64,000 nucleotides of DNA from Utricularia gibba (GCA_002189035.1 NEEC01000004.1:3720001-3784000); one strand, 5' to 3'. Shown: positions 50,601 through 63,564, counted from the stretch's first letter. Notes: generated by a model not told the origin, from the letters alone. Made by a program: numbers and translations.

Positions 50601-52067
50601 ACCTCTTTTTGGACACGGCATGCTATTGTGTATTTATTTATCATCTTTTGGTATCCTCAAAATAATCTAAGAAAGACTATGCATCAACTTGGACCTTTAT
50701 AATTCCATTTGCTTTTTGTTTTCCTTTGGATTGGTAAGTTTGATCCAGCAATCCATTTACCACTATTTACATTCAAATGTAAGAATATAATTTAAATCAT
50801 GGTTGATAATATATATATATATATTTTTACGTTTGTAAGCATTAAAGCAAACAATTCTACATAAAAAAAAATTAAAAAAAATAATCATGTGTATAAAATA
50901 TTATGGATCCTTAATAATAGATTTAATCTATTTTTTTCTTATTTAATTCATATTTTTTATTTATTTAAATTTTACATGTACTTGTACAACTTATTGAATT
51001 TTTAATTTTAACAGTAAATATGTATTTATTTAAATCTACGTGTATTTAATAAATATTTATGCACTATATATATACTTGTAAAAAAATTGCATAACTTTTC
51101 TAAATAACTCTATTTTTTAAAAAATATATTTCACAAGAGTTTTTATTTATTTATTTTTATATATTAAATATAATTACTATTATTTTAAATATATATCTGT
51201 AAAATTTATGTATCAAATATATTTTAAATTTCAATCAAACGATATATATTTATTTGAAAATAAATAATTTCAATGTACTAATTAAATTTTCCTATCCTTT
51301 TTAATTCCATTTCTAATCAAGTTGAATTTCAATTGTTATTTTTTTGATTACCCGAGGCCAAGGCCCCTACCTACGCTTGATTGGATACTAGAGTTATAAA
51401 TTGAGGATCTTGGAGATAAAGACTAAAGATGAAAACGATGATCACATCGGATCAAAATGTCCATTTATTAATATAAATTATTACAATATAGTGCATATGA
51501 AATGTATTTAAAATATTTAAATTAAACGGGAGATTAAAAAATTATTATTTATTTGGATGCCATCTTTTTATGTATTACCCTTATTGATTTATTTTTAATA
51601 GCCACAAAAAAAGGGGGAAGGAAGAAGACGGTGACTGAGCTGTAAGTATACACACACACATACACGCACATTTATAGAGAGGGGGAGAGTAAGTGAATCC
51701 TCCCTCCCCTGTGCATTGGTTGCCACCGAACTCAACGGTAGGATCAGAAGCGATTAAGAGGAAGGAAGCTCCCTCCCGGAAGCATCATCAGATCTGAGGA
51801 TTCATGATTTTCCTCTCATTTGACTTTCCGTTTGTTTTGATGCTCATTGCAAGGGAGTAGAGCCTGCATTTGTCTCTTGAATAATCTGTCTTGCCTGTGG
51901 GATTTTCCGCCCTTGTATCCACATAAAACCCATTTTGAAACTCGAGGTGGGTAATCGGGATTTCTCACGCATTGGTAGTTTGACAACGGATGGGGCTCTC
52001 CGGCGGTGGCCGCTGGGCCTCTGCTGATGCTGCTGAGGATGTGGGGAAAATGAGGCGGTATTGAAAA
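47659..52067. other. Long spacer, 4.4 kb, with NT-C2 gene promoter and leader at its end
   Basis: 47659-48000 is probably PnsB3 3' UTR. 48480-48960 is C-rich low-complexity sequence with short frames of no known family. 50551-50570 holds four GTGTA repeats flanked by AAGGATCC on each side. 50700-51350 is extremely AT-rich. A CA repeat at about 51649-51670, a TTTATAGA word and a GA/CT-rich leader at 51675-51780 mark the likely promoter and 5' UTR of the next gene. Confidence 0.45.
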
Positions 52068-52117
52068 ATGTTTAAGTCGGCGAAATGGAAGAGCGAAAAA
52101 TGTTTAAGTCGGCGAAA
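52064..52117 (+). repeat. Duplicated start-codon segment
   Basis: The stretch AAAAATGTTTAAGTCGGCG occurs twice, with ATGs at 52068 and 52100. Removing one 17-base copy (about 52101-52117) joins MFKSAKWKSEK directly to REIKVVF, which fits the family start MFKSARWRSEK. As written, the first ATG is out of frame and the second is in frame. Confidence 0.8.
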
Positions 52118-55100
52118 CGAGAGATCAAGGTTGTATTTAAGCTACACTTTCATGCCGCTAAGGTATTGTCACCAAAATCTGTTTCGGGTTTGGCAGGTGT
52201 CCTGATTTGTGCCAAAACAACAAAATCTCCTTCTTTTCCTTTGTTTCTTGAACTTTTTTTAGGAATACATTTCAGTGTTGCATTTTAGTGGGATCTGTCC
52301 GCGGTTGTTTCTTTCAACACTCTCTGGTTTTTTTGTGCTGCATCGAGTAAAGCTCATTGGAGTTATCGTCTTGCTTCTTTTTGCTGCTGAATGGGGGGAA
52401 AATATGCACCATAAGAGGATGCCTGCAGGTTTTCAACAACTTCTTGGAATGATAATCTGCTTTTTGAATCTGTAGGTTCCATCAGTTGGGGAGGATTTTT
52501 TGACTGTGTCTGTTGTTCCGGGAGATGCTGGCAAACCGAGTGCGAAATCGGACAAGTCGATACTTCGCGAGGGAGCTGCCTCTGGAGAATCCTGTCTATG
52601 AAACTGCAAAGTTCAATCGTGATCCGAAATCGGGAAAGCTTCATGAAAAGATATACTACTTTGTTATAGGAGCGGTGTGAAGTCATTTTTCTTTGTGTAC
52701 ATATCCTCTTGGTTGTTGTCTCTGCACCCAGGAGCTTCATTTGAATTGCCTTTACAGGGATCATCGAAATTCAGAGTGGTGGGAGAAGCCTCCCTTGATC
52801 TTTCAAAATACGTAGAGGCAAGTATGGTCACACGAGTCTCTCTTCCTCTCAAGCTGTCAAAAGCTGAAGCAGTATTGAATGTGAGTAGAGTGTCTTTTCT
52901 CTCTCTGTTTTCGATATTCATCGAAAATGCTGTTCATTGCTTTCTTTTGTAATCCAAACGGAATCAGGTGTCGATCCAAAGGATGCAGATGTTCAATGAC
53001 CACAGGTGCTGTGTTGTTGATGCTCTTTCTTTTTCATTTTTTAGCAGGGATGAGATAAGAAGGTTTTATTTACCTGTTGCCTCTCCAGGATGGCTGAAGG
53101 AGGTGAGATTGTTAATTTGATTTACAGGATCAAAGCTTGAGGGCCGAAATGAGCAACGGAGATATGAATGAAACTCTCAAAAGCAATTCAGATGTAACAT
53201 CCACTTTCTCTTCTGTATCTCTCATGGTTTCTGTAAGATACTGAAAGATGATCCTCATAAGTTTTTGGTTCTCAACAGAATGCACCCATTAATAAGTCAT
53301 TGTCACGAGTATCCACTTTAAATGGGAACCGGCGGGCATCGAGTGGCTCTGATATAACCATTTCAAGCTCCGGAAGCAGCTCTGGGATTGAAATCCCCTG
53401 GCAACCACAATCAAAGAGCAGCAGCTTTCATCAGGGGCTGAGTGCAGATTCCAAAACTGCAGTGCATGAAGAAATTCAGAGGACACAGTGGGAATGGCTA
53501 GGAAACTCTGGTCTAGATGGGAGCACAGATGATGCGCTGAGCACTCCTAGAGAAAATGTTGTGGGGCTTACCATGGACGATGCACCGGATGTTGCAGTGG
53601 AGAAACTCAGGTCCGAGCTTGCCATTTTGTCCAGACAAATGGGGATGTCAGATTTGGAACTGCAGACTCTCCGTAAGCAGATTGTGAAGGAGAGCAAAAG
53701 AAGCCAGGAACTTTTCAGAGAACTCGTTTGCTTGAAAGAGGAGCGTGATTCGTTGAGGTTGGAATGCAGAAAACTCAAGCTTTCTGAGCTACATGCGGAT
53801 GGTGAGGGAAATGGTGAACACGTGGGAGTTGGAGATAAATATGAAGCTATTCTGGAGCAACTTAGAGAAGAGATAAGCCATGAAAAGGCCGTCAGTTCCA
53901 ATCTCAGGATTCAGCTTCAAAAGGCCCAAGAATCAAATTCTCAGCTTCTTCTTGCAGTTCAGGACCTCAATGAAATGCTGGAACAGAAGAATCAGAATTT
54001 ATTGGACCATAAAAATGGATGTTTAGAGAGGCCAATTGATCAAGAACCCCACCAAGCTGTATCCAGTAATCGAATGGATTATGAAGATGTTGACAAAGAG
54101 CAGAAAGCTCTGGAGGAGCTTGTGAATGAACGTGGTGGCAGCAAAGATGTTCATGAAGGGCAGATCATGCGCATATGTGATGATTTGGAAAGGTACAAGC
54201 GGGACAAAGATGAACTAGAGATGCAGATGGAACAGCTAGCACTTGACTATGAAATAATGAAGCAAGAGAATCATGAGATGGCCAATAAGCTTCAGCAGGT
54301 TCACCTTCGAGAACAGCTGAAAATTCAATATGAATGTTCATCCTCTTATGCTGCTACGCTAGAACTTGAATCCCAGATAGAGAAGCTTGAAGACAAGCTG
54401 GCAAGTCAAGTGAATGAGTACCAAGCCGCATCAGTGAGAATAAGGGATCTGGAGGATCATGTGAAAATGTTGGAAGATGAAATTGACAAGCAGGCACAAG
54501 GATTTGAAGCTGATCTTCAAAATGTCATGCGGTGTAAAATTGAGCAGGAGCAGAGGGCAATAACAGCTGAGGAAGCATTGAGAAAGGCACGATTGCGTAA
54601 TACCAACATGGCAGAACGGCTTCAAGAGGAATTTAGAGTGCTCTCAATGCAGATGGCGACAACTTTTGAGTCGAATGAGAAACTGGCATCAAAATCATTG
54701 GCTGAAGTTAGTGAACTGCGTAATCAGAATGCATGTTTGGAAGAAAAGATAAAAAAAGCTTCTGAAGAAAACCAGTCCATCAAGGACCAGTATGAGAGTA
54801 GATTGGAGCAGCTTTCCTGCCAAGTGAGCTCATTGGTGAATGAAACGAGTAAATTACAGTTTGAACTTTCGGATCGAGAAGCACAACTGCAGAGACAAAA
54901 GAGCAATGGGGAGAAAACTAAAAGGCTTCTGTCAGATGAAATTTCAAAGCTCAAGAAGGAGAATGAAGCACATTTAACAAAGATTAGACTTTTCTCTGCG
55001 GAGACGAAGGTTAAAGAGAATTTGGTGAATGAGGAGCATCTACGAGTAGAAATGAAAGAAAAAGAACGAAATGAACCTGGAAACATAGTTATGCCATTGA

Positions 55101-56175
55101 AAAAAGATGCTCAGATGTCACAGAAAGAGATAACTAATGCGAAGGTTGCAGAAAAAGATTCTGCAGTTATTAGTCTGCGTTCGGAGCTGGATTCTCTTCG
55201 GTCCCAGAACAAAGAATTACAGAACCATATATCTGAGAATAAGATAGAGAATGGCAACTTGAATAAGCAAGTTGCTCATTTGAAATGTGAGCTAAAGAAA
55301 AAGGAAGACAGTTTAATCAGCATGGAGAAGAAGATGAAACACGGCATTGGTCATCGATTATCTTCTGATGCAGTCAAAGCAACTCCAAAACCTGGAACAC
55401 GTGGCTCCAAAGAAGTTGGGAATCTAAAGATGAAAATCAAGTTACTGCAGGTAAATCATCTTGTTGTCCCTCTTCATTGTAGCAGTTTGAAATGGTTGAC
55501 CTATATTTTGATTATATTACAACTAGGGCGATCTTAAGTCAAAAGAAAATGCTCTTGAAATGGCAAGTAAAGCTTCTCTGGAGAAGGAAAATAATCTTCT
55601 CAGAAAAATCCAAGAACTAGAAGGAAAAATTGATGCGCTCAGCAGGAACAGTATCCCTTGTCCTAATGCTGTTGAAAAGGTTGGTGAACCTGCGTCTTTC
55701 ACTTTTCTTTAAGGCATATGGTGGAAACTCTTTGAGATAAGCAGTTGATTTCTAATTTACACTATTATTTCCGATTTGAGATACTGACAAATAGTGAACT
55801 ATTATTGCTTTCCTAAATGACTTTTTGGTTCCAGACAGCTGATCTAGTGCATGGCCAGGATGTATCAATGATAAATAGTCATCAAGATTCAAATGCTGTA
55901 AGCAGGTAATGTTGGTTCTCTTGCGTCATCAACAATACAAATGAATGGTCTTGTTTTCTCACTTTTGACTTTCCAGAGAGGTTAATGGATTTCATGATGA
56001 TCCAACTAGAGAAACTGCGCAGCTGAAGGAGAAGAACAAGCTAATGGAAACAGAACTGAAGGAAATGCAGGAGAGATACTCAGAAATAAGTCTCAAGTTT
56101 GCAGAAGTAGAAGGGGAGAGGCAAGAACTTGTAATGAAAGTTCGAAGTCTCAAGAACTCACAGAAGGCTTCGTAA
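52100..56175 (+). CDS. NT-C2 domain and coiled-coil protein (At1g63300/At5g41140 type), with start duplication and frameshifts
   Basis: Nine exons: 52100-52162, 52476-52674, 52758-52880, 52968-53005, 53128-53193, 53279-55450, 55527-55679, 55835-55905 and 55977-56175. The N-terminal EEIG1/EHBP1-type C2 domain (NT-C2) shows REIKVVFKLHFHAAK, VSVVPGDAGKPSAKSDK, AKFNRDPKSGKLHEKIYYF and VVGEASLDLSKY. A Ser-rich linker follows (RRASSGSDITISSSGSSSG), then nearly 600 residues of coiled coil from VEKLRSELAILSRQMGMSDL to the end. NT-C2 proteins are thought to tether membranes or organelles to the cytoskeleton; the plant members are barely studied. Exon 2 lacks two bases (near 52576 and 52584) and the exon 4/5 junction one. 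Restored, the protein is about 1028 residues, the length I recall for At1g63300. Confidence 0.83.
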
Positions 56176-57668
56176 AAATCTCAGAAAATTCCACTACACG
56201 AGTACGAGATGCAAGAAAGCATTGGATTCATATTACATAATGTTTATATGTACAGAGAGGTGGATGGAACATCAACTCGCCACATTCCATGAGTGTTTGT
56301 GCTCTACCGGGTTTTAAAGAGACCAGTTGAAGGCTAGAGGCTGTAAGCCACTTGGTTTGATCTCGCATAGTATCGCTTCCAAAATAAGTTCCTTGTAAAT
56401 GGCTTTTGCATGTTTATTCGTGTGGATATATGATGGATGGTTCATTCATTTTGTGAAAAACTTTAAATTTTTATTGCTAGAACTGTTGTAGCATAAACAT
56501 AACCATCAAGAAAACAGTGTTTGGGAGACCGGGGAGACCGAAGATCAGGGTGAGAAGGCCCTTGGTCGAAACAGAGTCTTGCAATAAAGCTATTGAGAGA
56601 GATGCACCTAAGAAACAAATATCCCATTAGTCATGTTTGGACATAATAGACCTAGGTACGGAATGATTGGGAAGAAAAGTGATGACATTGGATGTGGAGC
56701 ATGTTGAAAGAGACCATCAATGGAGTAATAAGATAACACGGAGTGATAAGGATAGGGAAAATTAGGCGTTTGACTTATCTATACAAAACCATTAGAATCA
56801 CATTATAGTTGATGTCATGTAAACCTATGTAATATAATCAATCCAATATATCACTTTGATCAAAGTCTATTCATAATAGTGGAGAAAGGAGGGTCGAGAT
56901 AATATTTTTTTTCTCCACACTTTTAGACCTAAGTGATCATAGGTTATAAAAAGAATTATTTGCAACTGTTTTATGAATGATTACAATCTTTTTCTTCCTT
57001 TCAAAACATTATAATCTTAACTTCTTTAAAACTCGTGGGATGCATTGTTGACTTGAATTTTCATAAATAGAAGATCATCATTAGGATATTATTGTTCTAT
57101 GAGATGTTTGAACAGGAAGTACTCAAAATAATGTCTAAAAGATCTAAATAATACATACTTTGGAAGAAAACATACAAAGGGATGAAGAGTCCTTTAGTAG
57201 GAGATATCTAGTAACCTAGCATTTGGGGTGTACAGAATCCAACAAAAGTAAAGTAAATCTAATACGTGGAGACTCTCATTTGTCATATATATGAACATAA
57301 ACCAAAAAACCTTGACTCTCAAGGGATGCAAAGATGAGCATCCTTGAAGCAAAAACTAAGTTTACACCCACAAATGTTCCTTCTTTCCATTAGATATTTG
57401 AACATTAGCTAGAAAACCTTTATTCGAATAATATCTATCCAGAAGGAAGTGTCCAGACAAGGGCACCAGTGTAGTGTTTGCAACAAAGAACGCCTCAAGG
57501 ATAATGGGCATAGAGTAACACAATCCATGACTTACTTTTCAAAGATATCAAGCAATGCAACAAACTTTAATCCATGCTTGAATTCACATGCATGTCATAT
57601 TTCATAAAAAAAAATCTCAAGAAAAGATATGCCCTTAACTCTTAACTAGTTTTTGAGAGAGTTCTTCT
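56176..57668. other. 3' UTR and AT-rich spacer left of the copia element
   Basis: The first 250-300 bases are probably the 3' UTR of the NT-C2 gene. The rest is AT-rich without frames and may be older transposon debris. Confidence 0.4.
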
Positions 57669-57866
57669 TGATCAGAAGCTCTGAAAACTTCTCGTTGAAA
57701 GAAAAGCCGTATCAATGAAAGCTGTACAAAAAATCCTATTTATATCTACTAAAAACTAACTCTAATAATTGTACATAAAAGTCTACAAATTGTTCGACTC
57801 ATTTTGTTTGGTCTCTGTTTTGAGGAAAGATAAATTGATTATTCTTTACTTGTTTTCTTCTCAATA
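57669..57866 (-). repeat. Copia LTR, left copy (3' LTR)
   Basis: About 198 bases. It aligns with 60985-61178 along its whole length, including TAATAATTGTACATAAAA and CTTTACTTGTTTTCTTCTCA. Confidence 0.8.
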
Positions 57867-60800
57867 CTCCCTCCTCAAGCGACATTTGGGATAGATCACA
57901 AAGGCCAAGCTTGCCAATGAAAGAAAGAAAGTGTGGAACACTCAATAATTTTGTAAAGATATCAAAAAGCTAGGAGTAGAAATTAATAAAACGACTAGAG
58001 AGAAATTCTACCTTGCATTGATCGCACACTATATGACAATCAACTTCTATATGCTTGGTTGAAAAACATGATTAGATGATATTTGCAAAGCGGCTTGATT
58101 GTCATACCATAAAGATATAGGTACATTAAGAGAAATGGTCATATATTTAAGGAAATAACGGATCCATTGTAATGCCACTATAGTCAAAGTCATACTACAA
58201 TACTTTGTCTCAATCAATGAGCGAGGAACTATGAGTTGTTTTTTGGCTTTTCAAGAAATGAGAGATTTACCCAAGAAAATGCAATAACTTGAAATAGATC
58301 TTTATGTATTAGGGCATGTTCCCCAATCCACATCATAATTACCTTCCAAAGTTAATTTTGAGCTAACAGGAAAAAAGAGTTTTTTAGTGAGGGTTCCATT
58401 TAGGTAATGAATAAGTCTTTTGACAATGATCCAGTGAGCAGCAGCTTGATGCTATAAATATTGATTAAGTTGCTATGTAACAAACAATAATTTGGTTTCA
58501 TAAAACCTAGATAAAGTAATCTATCGACAAGTCTTTTATAAGTAGAGTTATTCACCATGTCTCTCTCATTAAGCATAGGGAATTTATGATTTCGAGGAAG
58601 AGGTGTACATACTGGAGAAGAATCAATTAAGTTCAAATCCTTAACAATGTCTACAACAAATTTATATTTTGAAAGATAGAAACCAACTCTCGAGCATTGA
58701 AGCTTTAATTTAAGAAAAATATAGCATCTCCAAGATCTTTAATGGTAAATAACTTATGGAGGTATTGCATAATTGAGATGATTATTAAAAGATTTGAACT
58801 TGATAAAAGTATGCCATTGACATAGATAATGAGAAAAGCGGAAATCTTATCCTTTTAAAGGGTAAACAAACAGCTATCATCTGAAGATTGTTGACACAAT
58901 TTAATTAAAGCTCTAATTGATTCAATCAGAATGAGCGGAGTGAAAATGAGAATCAATAAAATCTAGAATATTTACAAGTATCTCATGACTCATCATTTAA
59001 GCTACAAGAAAATGACATATGTGAAAAAATGTTAGAAGCAAGATGCCCTAGACAGCAATGTCAAAGAGCATGTGAAACAAATACAAGATTACAAATTGAA
59101 GTACTTCTAAGTGTAGAATAACATGTCATATTGTTCAATAAAGATCCATAGTATTCATATAGAGAATCACAAGCAATTGAAGATAATATCTTATTCAACA
59201 CATTAGTATAAGTAGCCAAAACATTTGATCAAAAGGAGCACTGATCTGATATGAACAATTCCTGCCTCAAATGCCCCATCCTTAGCAATGAATTACTCTG
59301 TAGGTCATGTAACATATAACATGTACCATAATTAAGTACTTGGATATTATCATTGGCTATTGCACTAACGAACAACAAGGTGAACTTGAAGTATGGAACA
59401 AAAAGGATAGATTTTAGAATAAAGGATTTGAAATTGGAATGCTTCTAAATTGTTGTACAAGAATTGATGAGCTATTTGGAAGGGAGACAAAATAAGGAAC
59501 ATTGGCATTTATCTTGGATTGAGAAGAAGTTTGATGGAAACACATGTAGATAGTAGCTTCTATATCTATAACCTATTCCCTACAATATTTATGTTTATCA
59601 CTTATAAAAAAAACAAGCATTTCAAAGTAGCAACATGATGCATAATATGCTTGTAAATATTACCACCAGCGTAATCAATAGCGGGGATAAAGAGATTACT
59701 TATAAAGTCACCAAAACGAACAAAATTAGCTTTGGTTTGCTACTGCTCCTATTTTCCAATCAATCTCAATAATTTCATAACTTCCTATCTTATAAGGTTT
59801 GTAATATAAGTCGAAAGAGTGGATATTGAAATGTTAGATGATGTCCTTACAATATTCAATGGCTCAATAATAACTTCGCAATGCTTAACATTTACATTTC
59901 CCACATAATAATGAACAACAACAATAATAGATTTGATGTATTGAATACAATTTTTTATACTTTTTCTTGAGATAGGTTGTCCAATCTTTTGTTGATAAGC
60001 ATAATACCAATTAAGTAATTCGTCCATATTATTGAAATAAGATTCTTTGGTATGTCTTGTTGATGACGTATTGTACAATAATACTCTTTTTTTATCTATT
60101 GATTTAGAGAGAGATTTATCAGGATAAAAGTTCTCTTTATTGAATGGCTTTGCTAATAAGGTTGAGCTAGATATCATACTATCTTTATGAAATTTTCTCT
60201 CAATATTAAATAAAATCACAAAAGACTTATTAAAACTAGGGGTATGATACATTGCTTCAATTAAGCTCTTATTGATCATGTAACTTTCATTCAAAATTAT
60301 AAGAAAATGATTCAACTTGATCATATTCAAACTCAAATTGTTTTTCAATTCCGTATCACATGAACTGCATTTTTGAATTGGGAGGCGACCTTCTATCTCT
60401 TACCATATCTCTTGAGTTTTCAAGTAATAATTAGTGATATTCATTGCACTCTAAACCAAAAATCTTAGGTAACAAGTGAAAGATAAAGATAGTACTTATT
60501 TTTTTCCAAAATGTACTTTTAATGAAAGCCATAAATGTCTATTAGTGAAAACTTTATTAAAATTTCTCATAAGATCAATAGACATATTGCTCAACAACCA
60601 ACCTCAAACCAAACTATCACCTCAACACTATGCTTGAAAATTGAAATCATTAGCATTAAGTATTGGTAATTTCCATTGATAAAATCAGTTTTATCTTTGT
60701 AATCCAATGCTAATAGAACTGTTCTACTTCACTCTGAAAAGTTCTGTGAGGTTAATGTAAAATTTACCAATATTGTACCTAGGTTATTTGAACTGAAAAT

Positions 60801-60984
60801 AAAATAAGGATCGATATTAATAAAAGCCATATCTGTAACATTGGTAATAACTTTCGAAGAAGCTCAATGAGACATCAATGTTAAAGTAAACTTCATGAAT
60901 GACTAAACCATACAACCCACACAACTAGCTGTTGAAATAATGAATTGATTCAATATCAGATTGTTGCGATTGCCTTTGATACTA

Positions 60985-61178
60985 TGTTTAGAAGCTTTGA
61001 AAAATTCTTATTGAAATAAAAACTGAATGGTAGCAATACAAAAGATCGTATTTATACCTACTAAAAATTAACATTAATAATTGTACATAAAAATCTACAA
61101 ATAGTCCAATCCCATTTTTTTTGGTTTCAGTTTGGAAAGAGATAAATTAATTATACTTTACTTGTTTTCTTCTCAATA
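60985..61178 (-). repeat. Copia LTR, right copy (5' LTR)
   Basis: About 194 bases, a diverged copy of the left LTR. The flanking five bases, cttct on the left (57664-57668) and tttct on the right (61179-61183), may be the target duplication with one change. Confidence 0.78.
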
Positions 61179-61991
61179 TTTCTTTTTTTAATATGAACAA
61201 AAATGATTATAGTTTTTTTTTAGTTTTTTAAATTATCATATTATTTTGTTTTTCATTCTGTATTTAAAAAACCACATTCAAAATGGAAAACCTTGATTGA
61301 TTGTGGACTCCAAATACAAATGGAAAACGGTGATGGAAACGTGCGATTGCACAAATTACAGGCTCCTTGGAATTCTGAAGATATTGTGGAAATATTCTTG
61401 TGGTCCTTGATTAAACGGAAATATCGGGATGTCACCTTTTCTCACTGAAATTTTTCGGCTGCCACATATCTTTTGAATATTTGTTATCTGCCCAACTATT
61501 CATGGAAATTAGTTTCTGCCCCTAGAATTCCGGAAAATTCTCCTTGTTGTCATCCGCCCCCATTTAAATGAAAAGAGAACCTCTTCGTTCTCAAGTGTAG
61601 ATATCTGATCTGCTGTGTTGGGTTTGCTTCGGTTCGTTCGGCTATTTTTTCCATTTGCATTGTGGCTGCTACACCGGCAACCTCAAAGGCAATAGGTTTT
61701 CATGATCTCGCATCGTCTTCATTTTATGTGATTGAACTCCAGGGAGTTCGTGGTTTTCATAAGGGATCGTGGGTTACTCGAACTACCGCGCATCTCTAGG
61801 ACTTCTGCTCATTTCGTTTGTGAGGTTACCGTTTTGATCTAATTGTCCAGAGCTGCTCTATTTTTAGATCCGATCTTGCTCGCCATTGGACCTGCTGTTA
61901 GGGTGCTGCTGTATGAATTTTGGGAATTGGGTGTTAGGGATTTGTGTTCTTTCAACACGATTAATTAATTGCCACAGCGCATCTGTTCTGT
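61179..61991. other. Spacer and leader of the methyltransferase gene
   Basis: AT-rich to about 61260, then more GC-balanced. 61560-61990 looks like promoter and 5' UTR. Short ATG frames such as 61886-62113 overlap the start and may act as upstream frames. Confidence 0.45.
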
Positions 61992-63050
61992 ATGGCGAAT
62001 GCGTGGAGGCGAAACCACTCCAATGCAGGAGCATTTACAGCGAAAAATCTTCTGCTCTTGGTGTCAATTTCTGTGATCTTTATTTTTCTTTATCTATCAA
62101 CTCAGTCTGCTAAAGACCTGAAGCTAGTTCACAACAGTACCCATGAAGAAACAGTCTTGTTAAGACCCATTAACCCATTCAATTGCCACATGGCACCACA
62201 AGCCCACCCAGTCTTCGCCAACATTGTTGAGGGACTCAAGTTCCCTTTTCTATATTCTCTTTCGGACTTTGGGAATCTGCCGGATAAACCCCACAAGAAC
62301 ATCGTGAGGATGCTCAAGGGGAAGCCTTTTAGGAGACCTGATATATCTGCGACAGTGCAGGAGCTGTTGGAGAAGATGAAGGCAGAAAACAGACAAGGGA
62401 TTTTCGTGGATGTTGGTGCAAATGTTGGAATGGCAAGCTTTGCCGCTGCGGTTATGGGATTCAAGGTGCTGGCTTTTGAGCCTGTTCAGGATAACCTGCA
62501 GAGGATCTGCGATGGAATATATCTAAATCGAGTCGCGGAATTGGTGCAAGTTTTCGAAGCTGTGGCTTCTGACAGTGCAGGGAACATCACATTCCATAAG
62601 GTATTTCTGTAACCTTGATGCCCTTGGTGACTTCTTTATGTGTGCATTGCTTTGAATTGTGAAAGAGTGTCGTTGTGGTGTATCTAGTTGGTTGGTCGGC
62701 TCGACAACAGCGCTGTCTCAGCAGCCGGAGCCAAGATGGCTTTCAAGTCGAACGAAGAGATCGCAGTGGAGGTTCGATCCATTCGTCTAGATGAAGTAAT
62801 CCAAGACTCCGAGCCTGTGCTCCTTCTCAAGATAGATGTTCAGGGATGGGAGTATCATGTCCTGAATGGCGCATCAAAGCTACTGTCAAGAAAAAATGGC
62901 GCCCCTTACTTGATCTACGAGGAAGACGAGCGCTTGCTGCAAGCAAGCAACAGCAGCTCCCAACAGATACGCCAGTTTCTCAGCTCTTTAGGCTACAACC
63001 AGTGCACACAACGTGGCACTGATGCACATTGCACAAAATCAGTCGACTGA
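61992..63050 (+). CDS. FkbM-type methyltransferase, type II membrane protein
   Basis: Exons 61992-62600 and 62688-63050 encode 323 residues. A short basic N-terminus (MANAWRRNHSN) precedes a signal anchor (LLLLVSISVIFIFLYL, about residues 20-35), then a stem and the catalytic domain. FVDVGANVGMASFAAAVMG is the S-adenosylmethionine-binding motif I, followed by VLAFEPVQDNL. Exon 2 contains VRSIRLDEVI and LLLKIDVQGWEYHVLNGA, the standard FkbM block (KIDVEGxExxVLxG). Topology suggests a Golgi or ER lumen enzyme acting on a glycan or lipid; the substrate is not predictable. Exon phases agree and the frame is intact. Confidence 0.85.
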
Positions 63051-63228
63051 ATGAATGTCTGTTTGGTTCAACTTCCTCTATTTAACATAGAAGCCATGCT
63101 TTTTTTAATGAAGGTTCTTATTTCATATGGCATATAGTTGCGGTAACATAAGACTGTCATTGCAAGAACACATTTTTATTACTACCAGTGACGGGCACCG
63201 CGGTAGCAGCACCACGGGTAGAGTATCA
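63051..63228. other. Convergent 3' spacer
   Basis: Short tail-to-tail spacer holding the 3' ends of the methyltransferase (+) and defensin-like (-) genes. Confidence 0.5.
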
Positions 63229-63564
63229 TCACTCGGAATTGCATTCGTAGTTGCAGTAACACATAGGAGCTTGAGTAGGGAGACTATCACAGTAGCCTCG
63301 CCCATCGGGGGAATGAAGGTCCAAGCATTTGTGAATGCAGTCGTCTTCGGATACGCACATTCCTAATCCAATCGTACATTTCCCCATTCTCTTGTCCGTG
63401 TTCTCGGCATTCGCAACATCTGCAGGAACAAAAACAAGAAGGATTTCTCATCGCTGCTCCTATGCGTGTCCAGTTCTCAATTTCAAAGACGCTCCCAACT
63501 CACCAGCAGCACACAGGAGAGCGAGGAGGAGGAAGACGAGTGCTGAGGTAGAAACTCTGGCCAT
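63229..63564 (-). CDS. Defensin-like (DEFL) secreted cysteine-rich peptide
   Basis: Two exons on the minus strand, 63564-63504 and 63419-63229, give 83 residues. Exon 1 encodes a signal peptide (MARVSTSALVFLLLALLCAA). The single intron falls right after it, as is usual for plant defensin-like genes. The mature part has eight cysteines; the middle pair are spaced CX3C (CIHKC) and a late pair CXC (CYC), which fits the cysteine-stabilised alpha-beta fold. Such peptides serve in antimicrobial defence or in pollen-pistil and other cell signalling. The loops are too variable to tell which. A TATA-like TATAAAA on the minus strand near 63611-63617 sits about 50 bases upstream of the start. Confidence 0.82.

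Larger units (their letters stand above)
57669..61178 (-). mobile_element. Degenerate Ty1-copia retrotransposon with two LTRs
   Basis: On the minus strand, broken frames follow copia order. A gag-like region at about 60348-59785 (DESYMINKSLIEAM pattern) is followed by a pre-integrase HCCLGHLASN near 59050. A reverse transcriptase segment (IIYVNGILLSSSN, TIKDLGDAIFFL) spans about 58850-58700, and STYKRLVDRLLYLGFMKP at about 58530 precedes an RNase H part with WYDNQAALQISSNHVF at about 58100. The YVDD catalytic box is changed to YVNG (58813-58824), and stops are frequent. Protease and most of integrase seem deleted, which explains the short 3.5 kb. Next to the right LTR, 60971-60985 matches the complement of an initiator-Met tRNA binding site with changes, and a CTCCCTCCT tract (complement of the polypurine tract) adjoins the left LTR at 57867. 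Confidence 0.82.
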
